From QHWT01 sp963755695 (GTDB lineage Bacteria > Acidobacteriota > Vicinamibacteria > Vicinamibacterales > 2-12-FULL-66-21): a stretch of 64,000 nucleotides of DNA. Positions 35,287 to 47,447 of the stretch are shown here, piece by piece. The stretch covers positions 1,195,506 through 1,259,505 of the forward strand of contig CAVWLB010000001.1 of NCBI GenBank assembly GCA_963755695.1, read 5' to 3'. Each line of letters starts with the position of its first letter. Position 1 is the first letter of the stretch. The notes beneath the pieces were generated by a model. It was not told where the DNA came from. It searched no databases and saw only the letters and a list, made by a program, of their open reading frames with translations. Position numbers and translations under genes: made by a program.

Positions 35287-37294
35287 ATGGACTCGGGCGA
35301 CATCCAGCGCGTGCTCGTCGCCAACCGCGGCGAGATCGCGCGCCGCGTGTTCGCGACCTGCCGCCGGCTGGGCATCGCCACCGTCGCGGTCTACTCCGAC
35401 GCCGACGCCGCCGCGCCGTTCGTCGCGCGACGCCGACGTCGCGGTCGCGCTCGGCGGCGCCAGCCCGGCCGAGTCCTACCTGCGCGGCGACGCGATCCTC
35501 GACGCCGCGCGCCGGCGCCGGCGCCGACGCGATCCATCCCGGCTACGGCTTCCTGTCCGAGAACGCCGCCTTCGCCCAGGCCGTCATCGACGCCGGGCTG
35601 ACCTGGATCGGCCCGTCGCCGGACGCGATCGCGCGCCATGGGCTCCAAGACCGAGGCGCGCGACCGCATGGAGCGCGCCGGCGTGCCCGTGCTGCCCGGC
35701 GCGCGGCTCGACGGCGAGGTCGACGGCGCGCTGCGCGCGATCGCCGACGCCATCGGCTTCCCGCTGCTCGTCAAGGCGTCGGCCGGCGGCGGCGGCAAGG
35801 GCATGCGGCTCGTCGAGCGCGCCGGAGGACCTCGCCGCGGCGCTCGAGGCGCGCGCGGCGCGAGGCCGCCGTCGCGTTCGGCGACGACACGGTGTTCCTC
35901 GAGCGCTTCGCGCCGCGCCGCGCCACGTCGAGATCCAGATCGTCGGCGACGCGCACGGCCGCGTCGTCGCGCTCGCACGAGCGCGACTGCTCGGTCCAGC
36001 GCCGCCACCAGAAGGTGATCGAGGAGGCGCCGTCGCCGGCCGTCGACGCCGGAGCTGCGCGCGCGCATGGGCGCCGCCGCGGTCGCGGCCGGCGAGGCGC
36101 TCGGCTACGTCGGCGCCGGCACGGTCGAGTTCCTGCTCACCGAGGGCGGCGAGTTCTTCTTCCTCGAGGTCAACACGCGCCTGCAGGTCGAGCACCCGGT
36201 CACGGAGCTGGTGACCGGGCTCGACCTCGTCGAGCTGCAGCTGCGCGTCGCCGAGGGCGCGCGAGCTGCCCGCGGCCGCGCAGCGCGCCGGCGCTCGACG
36301 GGCACGCGGTCGAGGCGCGCCTGTACGCCGAGGACCCGGCCAACGGCTTCCTCCCGGCGACGGGCGACGCTCGAGCGCTTCCGCGTCCCGGCCGACCGTG
36401 CGCGTCGACACGCGGCGTCGACGGACGCGCGCGCGCATCACCCCGCACTACGACCCGATGATCGCCAAGGTCATCGCCCACGGCGCGCACGCGCGCCGAG
36501 GCCGTCGCGCAGGCTCGCCGACGCGCTGCGCCGCGCCGAGATCCACGGCCTGACGACCAACCGCGACTTCCTCGTCCGCGTGCTCGCCACCCGGAGTTCC
36601 TGGCGCGGGCGAGGCCGACACCGGCTTCCTCGAGCGCCACGACCCGGCGGAGCTCGCGGCGCCGCTGCTGTCGGCCGCCGAGCAGCCGCCACGCCGCCGC
36701 CGCGGCCGCGCTCGCCGCCCAGGCGGCGCGGCGCGCGCGGCGCGCGGTGCTCGGCGGGCTGCCGAGCGGCTGGCGCAACAACCCGTCGCGTGCCGCAGAC
36801 GCGCCGCTTCGGCGACGACCTGGAGGTCGGTACGCGCTGTCGACCGCGACGGCGCGCTCGCCGTGCTGCGCGTCGACGGCGAGCCGACTGCGCGGCGCCG
36901 CGGCTGCACGGCGCCACGCCGGACGAGGTCGACCTCGAGGTCGCCGGCGTGCGCCGCCGCTACCGCGTCCGCCGCGGCGCGACGGCGCCGTGTTCGTCAA
37001 CACCGACGAGGGCCAGCTCGACCTGATCGAGGCTCCGCGCTTCCCGGAGGCGTCGCACGCCGCGCAGCCGCGGGTCGCTCGAGTCGCCGATGCCCGGCCG
37101 CGTGGTCCGCGTGATGGTGCGAGGCCGGGCGCGGTCGTGGAGGCGGGCGAGCCGCTGCTGATCGTCGAGGCGATGAAGATGGAGCACGAGATCGTGGCGC
37201 CCGCGCCGCGGCCCGCTCGTGGAGCTGCGCGTGGCAGGAGGGCACGCAGGTCGAGACCGGCACCGTGCTCGCGGTGATCGGCGACGAAGCCTGA
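35287..37294 (+). CDS. acyl-CoA carboxylase alpha subunit (biotin carboxylase plus biotin carrier), frame broken
   Basis: ATG 35,287 starts IQRVLVANRGEIARRVF. The biotin carboxylase domain shows the ATP-grasp loop KASAGGGGKGMR, the catalytic region EVNTRLQVEHPVTE and the HYDPMIAKV segment; the C-terminus has the biotinylation site EAMKMEH. About 668 residues. It carboxylates biotin using ATP and bicarbonate; the carboxyltransferase partner is probably the gene at 40,237. More than a dozen single-base indels interrupt it, most resolvable at wobble positions (for example near 35,428, 35,635, 35,824, 35,977, 36,049, 36,262, 36,371). Confidence 0.88.
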
Positions 37295-37308
37295 GGTAGC
37301 CTTGCCGC

Positions 37309-38644
37309 ATGGCCACGGCACGGGTTGACGAGGCCAGCGAGCAGGCCGTCAGGGAGATGCTGTTCGCCGCCGCGCAGGCCGTCGAGCGCGACGCCGACGA
37401 CATCGCAGGTGAGATCGCCGACGTGCTCATGCGCGAGGTGCCGGAGATCTCCGCCGACCCCGAGACGCGCGAGGACATCATGCTGCGCGGGCGCGCCGGG
37501 CTGATCTCGTGGGCGCGCGCGTTCCTCCGCGGCGTCGCGCCGGCCGAGGTCGAGTCGCCGGCCGAGGCGTATGCCTACGCCCGCGCGCTCGCGCGGCGCG
37601 GCGTGCCGCTCGACGTGCTGCTGCGCATCCACCGGCTCGTCGCTCGGCGTGCTGCTGCAGGCGTGGGAGGAGCGGCTCGGCTCCGACCGTTCGGCCGAGC
37701 AGCTGCTGGCCGCCACCCGCGCCTCGATCGAGGTCAACTTCCAGTTCCACGACGCGCTGATGGAGGGCCTGAGCTCCGAGTACCAGCGCGAGCGCGAGCG
37801 CTGGGTCCGCGGCGCGGAGGCGCTGCGGCGCGAGACGATCAACGCGATCCTCGACGAGAAGGCGGTCGACACCGACGGCGCCGGCCGCATCCTCGGCTAC
37901 GACCTGCGCCGCCATCACCTCGGGCTGGTGCTGTGGGCGGTCGCGACCCCCGACGACCCGCAGGTGCTGCCGCGGCTCGAGCGCGCCGCCACGGCGGCCT
38001 CCGCCCACCTGGAGGCCGGCCGGCCGCTGATGCTGTCGGTCGACGGCAGCACGATGTGGGCGTGGGTCGCGCGCGACAGCGAGCTGCCGCGCGAGCTGAT
38101 CGACTCGCTGGCCGCCGCGCCCAACGCCGACGGCGTCTCGATCGCCCTCGGCGCGCCGGGGCAGGGGCTGACCGGCTTCCGGCGCACCCACCGCGACGCG
38201 GCGGACACCGCCAAGGTCGCGCTCGTCAGCCGGCGCCGGCCCGGCACCGTCACCGCCTTCCACGCCGTCGAGCTGGCGGCGCTGTTCGCGGGCGACCCCG
38301 AGCGCACGCGGCGCTTCGTCCACGAGCGGCTCGGCGCGCTGGCCGCCGACGACGACGAGAACCACCGCCTGCGCGCGACGCTGATGCTCTACCTCGAGGA
38401 GAACGGCAGCCGCGTGGCGACGGCCAAGCGGATCGGCGTGCACCCCAACACGGTCGCCAACCGCATCCGCACCTGCCGCGAGATCCTCGGCCGCGACGTC
38501 GGCCAGGAGCAGGTGCCGCTGCTCGTGGCGCTCACGCTCGCCGCCACGCTTGGGTCCCGCCGTGCTCAGGACTGTGCCGGATCGACAGGCGCCGTGATCG
38601 GGGCTGGGCGCTCGGCACAGTCGGCCGGCCCCGCCACGCGCTGA
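37309..38644 (+). CDS. PucR/CdaR-type transcriptional regulator
   Basis: ATG 37,309; about 444 residues. One break near 37,641 only. The N-terminal helical sensor region (FHDALMEGLSSEYQRERERW) leads into a GGDEF-like CdaR middle region, and the C-terminus (LRATLMLYLEENGSRVATAKRIGVHPNTVANRIRTCREILG, quoted here only as the HTH_30 type ending NTVANRI) is the PucR DNA-binding domain. Confidence 0.1.
37309..38644 (+). CDS. second PucR/CdaR-type transcriptional regulator
   Basis: ATG 37,309; about 444 residues with one visible break near 37,641. An N-terminal helical sensor region (LIEVNFQFHD-like, ending EGLSSEYQRERERW) leads to a middle CdaR-type domain and a C-terminal PucR helix-turn-helix (YLEENGSRVATAK, GVHPNTVANRI). 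It lies 14 bases after the carboxylase alpha gene and 10 bases before the BKACE gene, so it is embedded in the catabolic operon and probably controls it in response to a pathway intermediate (inference). Confidence 0.85.
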
Positions 38645-38654
38645 GGTATCCGGG

Positions 38655-39532
38655 GTGAGCCTCGAGGATCCCGCCATCATCTGCTGCTCGATCTCGGGAG
38701 CGGTCGCGAACCGCGACCAGTGCCCGGCGATCCCCTACACGCCGGAGGACTACGCGGCCGAGGCGCGCCGGATCGTGGACGAGGGCGGCGTGCACATCCA
38801 CATCCACGCGCGCCGGCCCGACGGGACGCCCTCCTACGAGGTCGAGGACTTCCAGGCCATCACCGAGGCGATCAAGGCCGAGATCGGCGACGCGGCGATC
38901 ATCAACTTCTCGACCGGGACGATCGGCGTCCCGCTGGCGAAGCGGATCGAGTACCTGCGCGCGTGCCCGCCCGAGGTCGCCGCGCTGAACATGGGCTCGA
39001 TGAACTACGCGAAGTACTCCAAGAGCCGCAAGGACTTCGTCTTCAAGATGGTGTTCACCAACCCGTTCGACGAGATCCTCGAGCTGCTCGGCGTGCTCAA
39101 CGAGCTCGGCATCAAGCCCGAGCACGAGTGCTTCGACATCGGCCACGTCGGCTCGCTGGCGCCGCTGATCGACATGGGCGTGCTGCCGAGCCGCTCCACG
39201 TCGACTTCGTGATGGGCGTCGTCGGCGGCATCCCGGCGACCGCGCGCAACGTCGCGGCGATGGCCGACAACGTGCCCGCCGGGCTCGCACTGGGGCGTGA
39301 TCGGGATCTCGCGCGCGCAGTGGCTCGTGGTCGCCGCCGCGCTCACGCTCGGCGGCTCGATCCGCGTCGGGCTGGAGGACAACTTCTACCTGCCCGGACG
39401 GCACGATGGCGCGCTCCAACGGCGACCTCGTCGCCAAGGCGCGGGCGATGACCGAGGACGTCGGCCGCATGCCCGGCCACGGTCGAGCAGGCGCGGGCGC
39501 TGCTGGGCCTGCCGGTCCCCGCCGCGAGCTAG
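38655..39532 (+). CDS. BKACE-family (DUF849) beta-keto acid cleavage enzyme
   Basis: GTG 38,655; about 292 residues. The BKACE signatures are visible: GGVHIHIHARRPDGTPSYE with the HxH metal-binding pair, INFSTGT, NMGSMN and the C-terminal VGLEDNFYLP. These TIM-barrel zinc enzymes condense a beta-keto acid with acetyl-CoA and cleave it into an acyl-CoA and acetoacetate. Breaks near 39,195, 39,293, 39,400 and 39,482. Next to carboxylase genes this would fit cleavage of a beta-keto acid made in the pathway. Confidence 0.85.
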
Positions 39533-39534
39533 CG

Positions 39535-40240
39535 ATGCTGCAGAACCTGCGCGACGCCGGCGGGCACCCCACGCGCTACGGCGAGCGGGTGCGCACCGGC
39601 CTGCTGTTCCGCGGCGACGCGCCGGTCAAGCTGGACGACGCCGCGCGGGCGCGGCTCGCCGGGCTCGGCCTGCACACGGTCGTCGACCTGCGGCGCGACG
39701 TCGAGCGCGGGCACTGGCCCTACGAGCTCAACGGGTTCGCCGGGCGGGTGCTGGAGATCTCGCTGATCGGCGAGCAGCGGCGCCCGGTCAACCCGCTCAA
39801 CGGCGGGCTCGCCGGGTTCAACCGCTGGGTCTACGAGACGCGCGGCGAAACGATCGCCGAGATCGTCGGCGCGCTCGGCGCGCCCGGGGCGCTGCCGGCG
39901 CTCATCCACTGCACCGCGGGCAAGGACCGCACCGGCCTGGTCGTCGGCCTGATCCAGAGCTGGCTCGGCGTGCCGGACGACGTCATCGCCGCCGACTACG
40001 CGCTCAGCGCCGAGCTGCTGCACGCCGACGACGACGAGGCGATCGCCAAGCAGGAGGCCGCGCTCGGCGTCAACGTACGCGAGCGCCCGGACCTGCTCGA
40101 GGCGCGGCCGGAGTGGATCGTCGACGCGCTCGACGAGGTGCGCCGCGAGCATGGCAGACGCCGGCGACGTACCTGCTCGCCCACGGCGCGCGCCCGGAGC
40201 ACCTGCCGGCGCCTGCGCGCGTCGCTCGTGGACGCCATGA
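39535..40240 (+). CDS. PTP-like tyrosine phosphatase
   Basis: ATG 39,535, three bases after the BKACE stop. The signature loop HCTAGKDRTG (Cys-x5-Arg) near residue 125 and the N-terminal VRTGLLFRGDAPV, VVDLRRDVER identify the Y_phosphatase3/PTP-like family. About 235 residues. The last 30 codons change frame near 40,155; a TGA at 40,238-40,240 overlapping the next ATG is the likely stop. Substrate may be a protein, phosphoinositide or small phosphate ester. Confidence 0.85.
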
Positions 40241-41851
40241 CCGTCCTGCGCAGCGGCTTCGACGCCGGCGGCGCCGGCGCGACGGCCAACCGCGACGCGA
40301 TGAGCGAGCGGCTCGAGGAGCTCGAGCAGCTGCTGGCGACCGCGCGCGGCGGCGGCGGGCCGAAGTACGTCGAGCGCCACCGCGAGCGCGGCAAGCTGCT
40401 GGTCCGCGAGCGCATCGAGCTGCTGCTCGACCGCGACAGCCCGTTCCTCGAGCTGCAGCCGTTCATCGCCTACGGCACCGACTACCACGTCGGCGGCAGC
40501 ATCGTGACCGGGCATCGGCGTCGTCGAGGGCGTCGAGTGCGTGATCACCGGCAACGACTCCGACGATCCGCGGCGGCGACGAACAACCCGCTACACGCTG
40601 CGCAAGGCGCTGCGCGCGCAGGAGATCGCCGAGCGCAACCGGCTGCCGCTCATCAACCTCGTCGAGTCGGGCGGCGCCGACCTGCCGACGCAGGCCGACG
40701 AAGTTCGTCCCCGGCGGCGCGATGTTCCGCAACCTGACGCGGCTGTCGAGCCTGCGGCATCCCGACGATCGCGCTCGTGTTCGGCAGCTCGACCGCCGGC
40801 GGCGCCTACGTCCCGGCATGTGCGACTACACCGTCTTCGTCGAGCGACCGCGCGCAGGTCTTCCTCGGCGGCCCGCCGCTCGTGAAGATGGCGACCGGCG
40901 AGGACGCCGACGACGAGGAGCTCGGCGGCGCGGAGATGCACTCGCGCATCTCCGGCCTGTCGGACTACCTCGCGCGCCGACGAGCACGACGCGCTGCGGA
41001 TCGGCCGCGAGATCGTGCGCCAGCTCAACTGGCGCAAGCTCGGGCCCGGGCCCGACGCGAGGCCGCCGACGCGCCGCTGCTACGACCCCGAGGAGCTGCT
41101 CGGCGTCGATGTCGGCCGACCGCAAGGTCCCGTTCGACCCGCGCGAGGTGCTCGCGCGGATCCTCGACGGCTCGCGCTTCGACGAGTTCAAGCCGCTCTA
41201 CGGCACCGCGCTGATCACCGGCTGGGCGTCGCTGCACGGCTATCCCGATCGGCATCCTCGCCAACGTCACGGCATCCTGTTCTCCGAGGAGGCCCAGAAG
41301 GCCGCGCAGTTCATCCAGCTCTCCAACCAGCGCGACGTCCCGCTGCTGTTCGTCCACAACATGACCGGCTTCATGGTCGGCAAGCGAGTACGAGCAGGGC
41401 GGCATCATCAAGCACGGCGCGCAGATGATCAACGCGGTCTCGAACTCCAAGGTCCCGCACCTCGTCGCTGATCGTCGGCGGCTCCTACGGCGCGGCCAAC
41501 TACGCGATGTCGCGGGCGCGGCTACGACCCGCGCTTCGTGTTCGCCTGGCCGAACGCGCGACGCGGTGATGGGGCCCGCAGCAGCTCGCCGGCGTGCTCG
41601 TCGATCGTCGCCAAGGCGAGCGCGCGAGACGCGCGGCCTCGCCGTTCGACGAGGAGGAGGACGAGCGGATGCGCGCGGCGGTCGAGGACCAGATCGAGCG
41701 CGAGCAGACCGCGCTGGCCAACTCCGGCCGCGGCTACGACGACGGGATCATCGACCCGCGCGACACGCGCACGGTTCTCGGGCTCGCGCTTTCAGTTATC
41801 CACAATGCCCCGGTCGAAGGATCCAGCGGGTTCGGCGTTTTCCGGCTGTGA
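40237..41851 (+). CDS. acyl-CoA carboxylase carboxyltransferase subunit, frame broken
   Basis: ATG 40,237 overlaps the phosphatase stop. Carboxyltransferase features: RERIELLLDRDSPFLEL, LINLVESGGADLP, GSSTAGGAYVPGMCDY, FLGGPPLVKMATGE, the GGAEMHSRISGLSDYLA region, and FVHNMTGFMVGKEYEQGG. This order resembles methylcrotonyl-/geranyl-CoA carboxylase beta subunits. About 535 residues. At least 15 single-base breaks; nearly all can be read as both alternatives, or neither, of a third codon base (for example Glu GAA/GAG near 40,702). Confidence 0.88.
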
Positions 41852-41885
41852 TGTGGGGACTCATTCCCACAGGAGGCAGACCGAG

Positions 41886-42164
41886 ATGGCCAAGGAGAAC
41901 GACGCAGCGCAGGAGAAGGCGTTCGAGGAGAGCGCGGAGCGCCTCCGCGCGCTGAACGAGCGCATCATCGACGCCTCCAAGACGTCGGGGCGCGCGTACC
42001 TGGAGGCGTACGAGGCGAACCTGAAGGCGATCGCGGAGTACCAGGCGAAGCTGGCCGGCTCGAGCGACGTCGACTGGGTGAGCACGGTGCTGAACGCGCA
42101 GGCCGACTTCACGCGCGAGATGGCGCGGGCCGCCTCCGCGCACAGCCGCGACCTCCTCAAGTAG
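41886..42164 (+). CDS. phasin-like small helical protein
   Basis: ATG 41,886 preceded by AGGAGG. An intact frame of 92 residues, strongly alpha-helical (EDNDAAQEK-like start, SAERLRALNERIIDAS, YLEAYEANLKAIAEYQAKL, DWVSTVLNAQADFTREM). The pattern DWVSTVLNAQADFTREMARAA is like the phasin/PHA-granule family. It is transcribed with its own good ribosome site, in a region rich in PHA genes. Confidence 0.7.
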   Translation: MAKENDAAQEKAFEESAERLRALNERIIDASKTSGRAYLEAYEANLKAIAEYQAKLAGSSDVDWVSTVLNAQADFTREMARAASAHSRDLLK

Positions 42165-42174
42165 GCGCGTCCCC

Positions 42175-42708
42175 ATGGACCTGCGACCCATCGGCCCCGA
42201 CGACCTCGAGCTCATCACCGAGTTCTTCCTGCGCGTCCCCGAGCGCGACCGCACGTTCTTCAACGAGGACGTGCTCGACCCCGAGGTGGTGCAGGGCTTC
42301 CTGCACCCGCGCGAGGGCGATCTGCGGCTGATCCTGCACGACGACGACGGGAGGGTCGTGGGCTGGCTCGCGCTGTTCGGCGGCGTCGGCTGGTCGCACC
42401 ACGTCGCGCGCATCGGCCTCGTCGTCGACCCCGAGGCGCGCGGCCGCGGGCTCGGCAAGCAGCTCGCGCGCGAAGGGCTGCTGCGCGGCCTGCAGGCCGG
42501 CTACTCGAAGCTCGTCGTCGAGATCATCGCCGAGGAGCGGCCCGCGATCGGCATGTTCCAGGCCATCGGCTTCCAGATCGAGGCGCTGCTGCTCGACCAC
42601 GTGCGCGACCTGGCCGGCAACGTCCACGACCTCGTCGTCCTCACGCACCACGCCGAGCAGAACCGCTCGGAGATGGAGGCCATCGGCCTCGAGGGCGAGC
42701 TGGCCTGA
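42175..42708 (+). CDS. GNAT-family N-acetyltransferase
   Basis: ATG 42,175, ten bases after the phasin-like stop; 177 residues with an intact frame. The acetyl-CoA site is in GLVVDPEARGRGLGKQLAREG (R-G-x-G-L/G). The rest shows the usual Asp/Glu-rich N-terminus (DLRPIGPDDLELITEF) and the C-terminal FQAIGFQIEALLLDHVRD strand. Substrate unknown; phosphinothricin- or RimI-like subfamilies are possible. Confidence 0.85.
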   Translation: MDLRPIGPDDLELITEFFLRVPERDRTFFNEDVLDPEVVQGFLHPREGDLRLILHDDDGRVVGWLALFGGVGWSHHVARIGLVVDPEARGRGLGKQLAREGLLRGLQAGYSKLVVEIIAEERPAIGMFQAIGFQIEALLLDHVRDLAGNVHDLVVLTHHAEQNRSEMEAIGLEGELA

Positions 42709-42719
42709 TCTCCCGACGC

Positions 42720-43568
42720 TCAGTCGAAGCTGCCGAGGACCTCGTCGAACAGGTCCTCGGTCGAGCGCGCCGGCCAGTTGAACTGGGTGGAGGCGGCGTC
42801 GGCGACGATGACGGCGCCGTTGAGCATGCGCGCGGCGGGCGAGCAGAGGAACAGCACGATCGCCGCCATGTCCTCCGGGTCGGCGTAGCGGGCGCGGCTC
42901 GGCTGCGGCGCGCCACTCCTCGACGGTCATGCCGTAGTTGGCGGCCGCCTCGGGCGAGATCGTGGTGCCGGGCGCGAGCGCGTTGATGGTCACGTTGCGC
43001 TGCTCGGCGTAGGGCGCGAGGCTGCGGGTGAGGTTGACGACGCCCGCGCGGGCCGCGCCGGAGTGGGCGAACATCGGCGCCCCGCGCTCGAAGCTGAAGA
43101 CGTGCGCGACGTTGACGATGCTGCCGGTCTGGCGCTCCATCATGTGGCGGATGAAGCGGCTGCAGACGTTCCAGGTGCCGTTCAGGTTGAGGTCGATGAC
43201 CGCGCGCCAGCCGTTGTCGCTGATGTCGAACGGGTGCGCCTGGAACTGGCCGCCGGCGTTGTTGATCGAGGTAGTCGACGCTGCCGAAGCGCTCGAGGCA
43301 GGCGTCGCGGAACGCGTCGACCGACTCGACGTCGCGGATGTTCACCTCGACCTGCAGGCACTCGACGCCGAGCGCCTCGATCTCGGGAGCGGCCTCGGCC
43401 AGCTCGTCCGGCGCGTTGCTGGCGATCACCGACGTTGGCGCCCAGGCGCGCGAAGCCGACGGCGATCGCGCGGCCGATGCCGCGGCCGCCGCCGGTGACG
43501 ACGGCGGTCTTGCCGGCGAAGAGCCCGGGCGCGAACGAGGCGCGGGGATCGAAGGGACTGTCGCTCAT
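42720..43568 (-). CDS. SDR of the 2,4-dienoyl/trans-2-enoyl-CoA reductase type, frame broken
   Basis: ATG 43,568; about 282 residues. GKTAVVTGGGRGIGRAI is the cofactor motif, and GSIVNVAHVF with FAHSGAARAGVVNLT replaces the usual YxxxK by the HSGAARAG pattern found in peroxisomal-type trans-2-enoyl-CoA and 2,4-dienoyl-CoA reductases. This suggests reduction of unsaturated acyl-CoAs. Breaks near 42,900, 43,270 and 43,435. Convergent with the GNAT gene. Confidence 0.82.
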
Positions 43569-43602
43569 GATCGTGCTGCTCCTGGTTCGTCGCTTGCGGG
43601 CG

Positions 43603-45088
<1,486 letters not shown>

Positions 45089-45092
<4 letters not shown>

Positions 45093-45465
45093 TCGGCCTT
45101 CGGCTTCGGCTTCGGCTTGGCGGCCTTCGGCCTTCGGCTTCGGCGTCGGGCTTCGGGCTCGGCTCCGGCGCGGGGGCGAGCGCCTCGGTGAGCGCACGGA
45201 CCTCCTCGCGCAGCGCCTGGATCTCGGCGCGCAGCTCCTCGATGTCGCTCGCGGCCGGGAGGCTCATCGCGTGCAGGAACTGCGTCGTGCTGCGCCGGCA
45301 TCCGCGGCATCTGCGGCATCGGCTGGCATCTGCGTCCCTTGCTTGGCGGCCTTCGCGGCCATGTCGGCGAACTGGTCGCTCTTGATGAACTCCTCCAGCG
45401 GCGCGCCGATCGTGCGCTCGTAGTCCTCGATCGCCTTGCGCCAGGGCGGCTTCTCGCTCGCTCAT
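45089..45465 (-). CDS. PHA synthase accessory protein (PhaE/PhaR-like), frame broken
   Basis: ATG 45,465 overlaps the phaC stop. About 125 residues: PPWRKAIEDYERTIGAPLEEF, then a Met/Pro-rich stretch, an amphipathic coiled-coil (IEELRAEIQALREEVRALTE) and a Lys/Pro/Glu-rich low-complexity tail. Its position behind a class III synthase and the coiled coil fit an accessory subunit such as PhaE or PhaR, although sequence similarity to these is not recognisable in the body. Confidence 0.5.
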
Positions 45466-46558
45466 GATTCGACCTCGCTCTCCTGCAGGGACTGGCTGTG
45501 GTCCGCGATCCATCCGAGGATGTGCGGGATCGTCACGGTGGCGGCCTTGCGGCCGGTGATGAGGCCGACGTGGCCCGGCCGGGAGCGACAGCTCCTCCAT
45601 GTTCGGGCCCATGAACTCGCGCAGGACCAGCGTCGACTCCACGGGGACGAGCTCGTCGCGCTCGGCCATGACGACCAGCAGCGGGCACGCGATGTCGCGG
45701 AGCTCGCACGCGCCGGCCGCTCAGCTCCGTGCCGCCGGTGGCGAGCTCGTTGCCGCGGATCAGCTTGTCGACGATCTGGCGCAGCAGCGCGCCGGGCATC
45801 GGCACCTGCTCGCGGATGAACTGCGCCATCGCCTGGTGGCCCTCGACGTAGTCGTCCTTCCAGAGGTTGTCCCACAGCGCGGCGTTCGTGACCAGGTCGG
45901 ACGGTGGGCTTGCGCATGGCGAACGCCTCGCGCACGACGTCGCCGGGGACGTTGCCGTCCTCGTCGAGGATGTCCTCGGGCTCGAGGCGGCCCTCCGCGA
46001 ACACCTTCGTGATGCCGGCCGAGGCGGCGTAGTCGATCGGCGGCGCGAGCGAGACGAGGCTGCGGATCGGCGCGTCCGGGTGCCCCGCCAGGTAGAGCAT
46101 CGTGAGCAGCCCGGAGAAGCAGTAGCCGAGCATCGTCAGGTCGTCGCTGCCGGCGTCCTCGCAGGCCGCGGCGACCGCCAGCGGCATGAGCTCGTCGACG
46201 TAGGTCTCGAACGTGTTCGTCGACTCCTCTTTGCCGGCCACGCCCCAGTCGACGAGGTAGACGTCGAAGCCCGCGGCCAGCAGGCGCTCGACGAAGCTGT
46301 TGCCGCTGTGCAGGTCGAACACGTAGCTGCGGCTCACGACGCTCGGCACGAGCAGGATCGGCGGGCCGTACTTCACGGCGCCGGGCTCGGTGTCGTAGTG
46401 CCACAGCTCGGTCTTGCCGCTCGACCAGACGGTCTCGCTTGGGCGTCGGGCCGACGCGCGCGAACTCCATGCCCATCGCGAGCTTGATGCCGTTCTGGAG
46501 CCGGAGCGCGTTGCGCTCCATCTCCCGCATGATCTCTGCGATGCCGTCGTCACTCATG
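45462..46558 (-). CDS. phaC: class III poly(3-hydroxyalkanoate) synthase subunit PhaC
   Basis: ATG 46,558; about 363 residues, the usual length of class III PhaC. The catalytic triad is visible as Cys in GYCFSG (the modified lipase box), Asp in VVMAERDELVP, and His in LPAGHVGLITG. Upstream PILLVPSVVSRSYVFDL and VYLVDWGVAG are also typical. It polymerises 3-hydroxyacyl-CoA to PHA. Breaks near 45,580, 45,720, 45,903 and 46,440. It is first of a three-gene minus-strand unit with the accessory protein and the esterase. Confidence 0.9.
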
Positions 46559-46690
46559 GTCGTCCGCCCATCGTAGGTTCGGCGCCGCCCGGCCCCGGCG
46601 TCGCGTCGCCGCCGGGCTTTGGAGAACGTCACAGACGGCGTCGCGGAGGCGGCGCCCGGCACGCGCGCGCAGCGCGTACCGTGGCCGACC

Positions 46691-47447
46691 GTGCGACGGG
46701 TCCTGATCACGGGCGGCGGGCGCGGCATCGGCCGCGCGGTCGCGGTCCGCCTGGCCGAGCGACGGCCACCGCGTCGCGGTCACCGCGCGCAGCGCCGGGC
46801 GAGATCGACGCCGTGGCGGCCGAGGTCGGACGGCGTCGCGCTGGCGGTCGACCTCGCCGACGCCGACGCCGCGTCGGCGCTCGCCGGCCGCGCCGCCGAG
46901 GCGCTCGGCGGCCCGGTCGAGATCTTCGTCCACGCCGCGGGGGTCGCGTCGATCGCGCCGCTGCACAAGCTCGACCCCGAGGACTGGCGGCGCGCCTTCG
47001 CCGTCAACGTCGACGCCGCCTTCTACGTCAGCCGCGACCTGATGCGCCCGATGCGCGAGGCCGGCTGGGGGCGCATCGTCACGATCACGTCGCTGCGGGC
47101 CCGCGTCGGCGTGCCCACGACCGCCGCCTACGCGGCCTCGAAGCACGCGCTGCTCGGCCTCACCCGCGTGATCGCCTCCGAGCTCGCCCCGCACGGCGCG
47201 ACCGCCAACGCGGTCGTCCCGGGCTGGGTCGACACGCAGATGGTGCAGCGACGAGATCACCAAGTTCGCCACCGCGCTCGACGTGCCCCGCGAGGAGGCG
47301 GCGCGGCGCCTGCTGCGCGAGCAGAAGATCGGGCGCTTCCTCCAGCCCGACGAGGTCGCCGGCCTGGTCGGCTACCTGTGCGGCGAGCAGGCCGCCGGGG
47401 TGACGGGCCAGGCGCTGCACATCGACGGCGGCTCGTATCAGGCCTGA
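46691..47447 (+). CDS. short-chain dehydrogenase/reductase (FabG/PhaB-like), frame broken
   Basis: GTG 46,691; about 250 residues. VRRVLITGGGRGIGRAV, IFVHAAGVASI, GRIVTITSLRARVG, YAASKHALLGLTRVIA (Tyr-Lys) and the C-terminal GQALHIDGGSYQA are classical. Beside phaC, an acetoacetyl-CoA reductase-type role in supplying 3-hydroxyacyl-CoA is possible but not proved. Breaks near 46,763, 46,797, 46,830 and 47,250. Confidence 0.82.

Noticed and set aside
37309..38644. An earlier, less careful description of the regulator at this position
   Set aside because: The low-confidence duplicate entry in the feature list for this locus should be ignored in favour of the 0.85-confidence entry.
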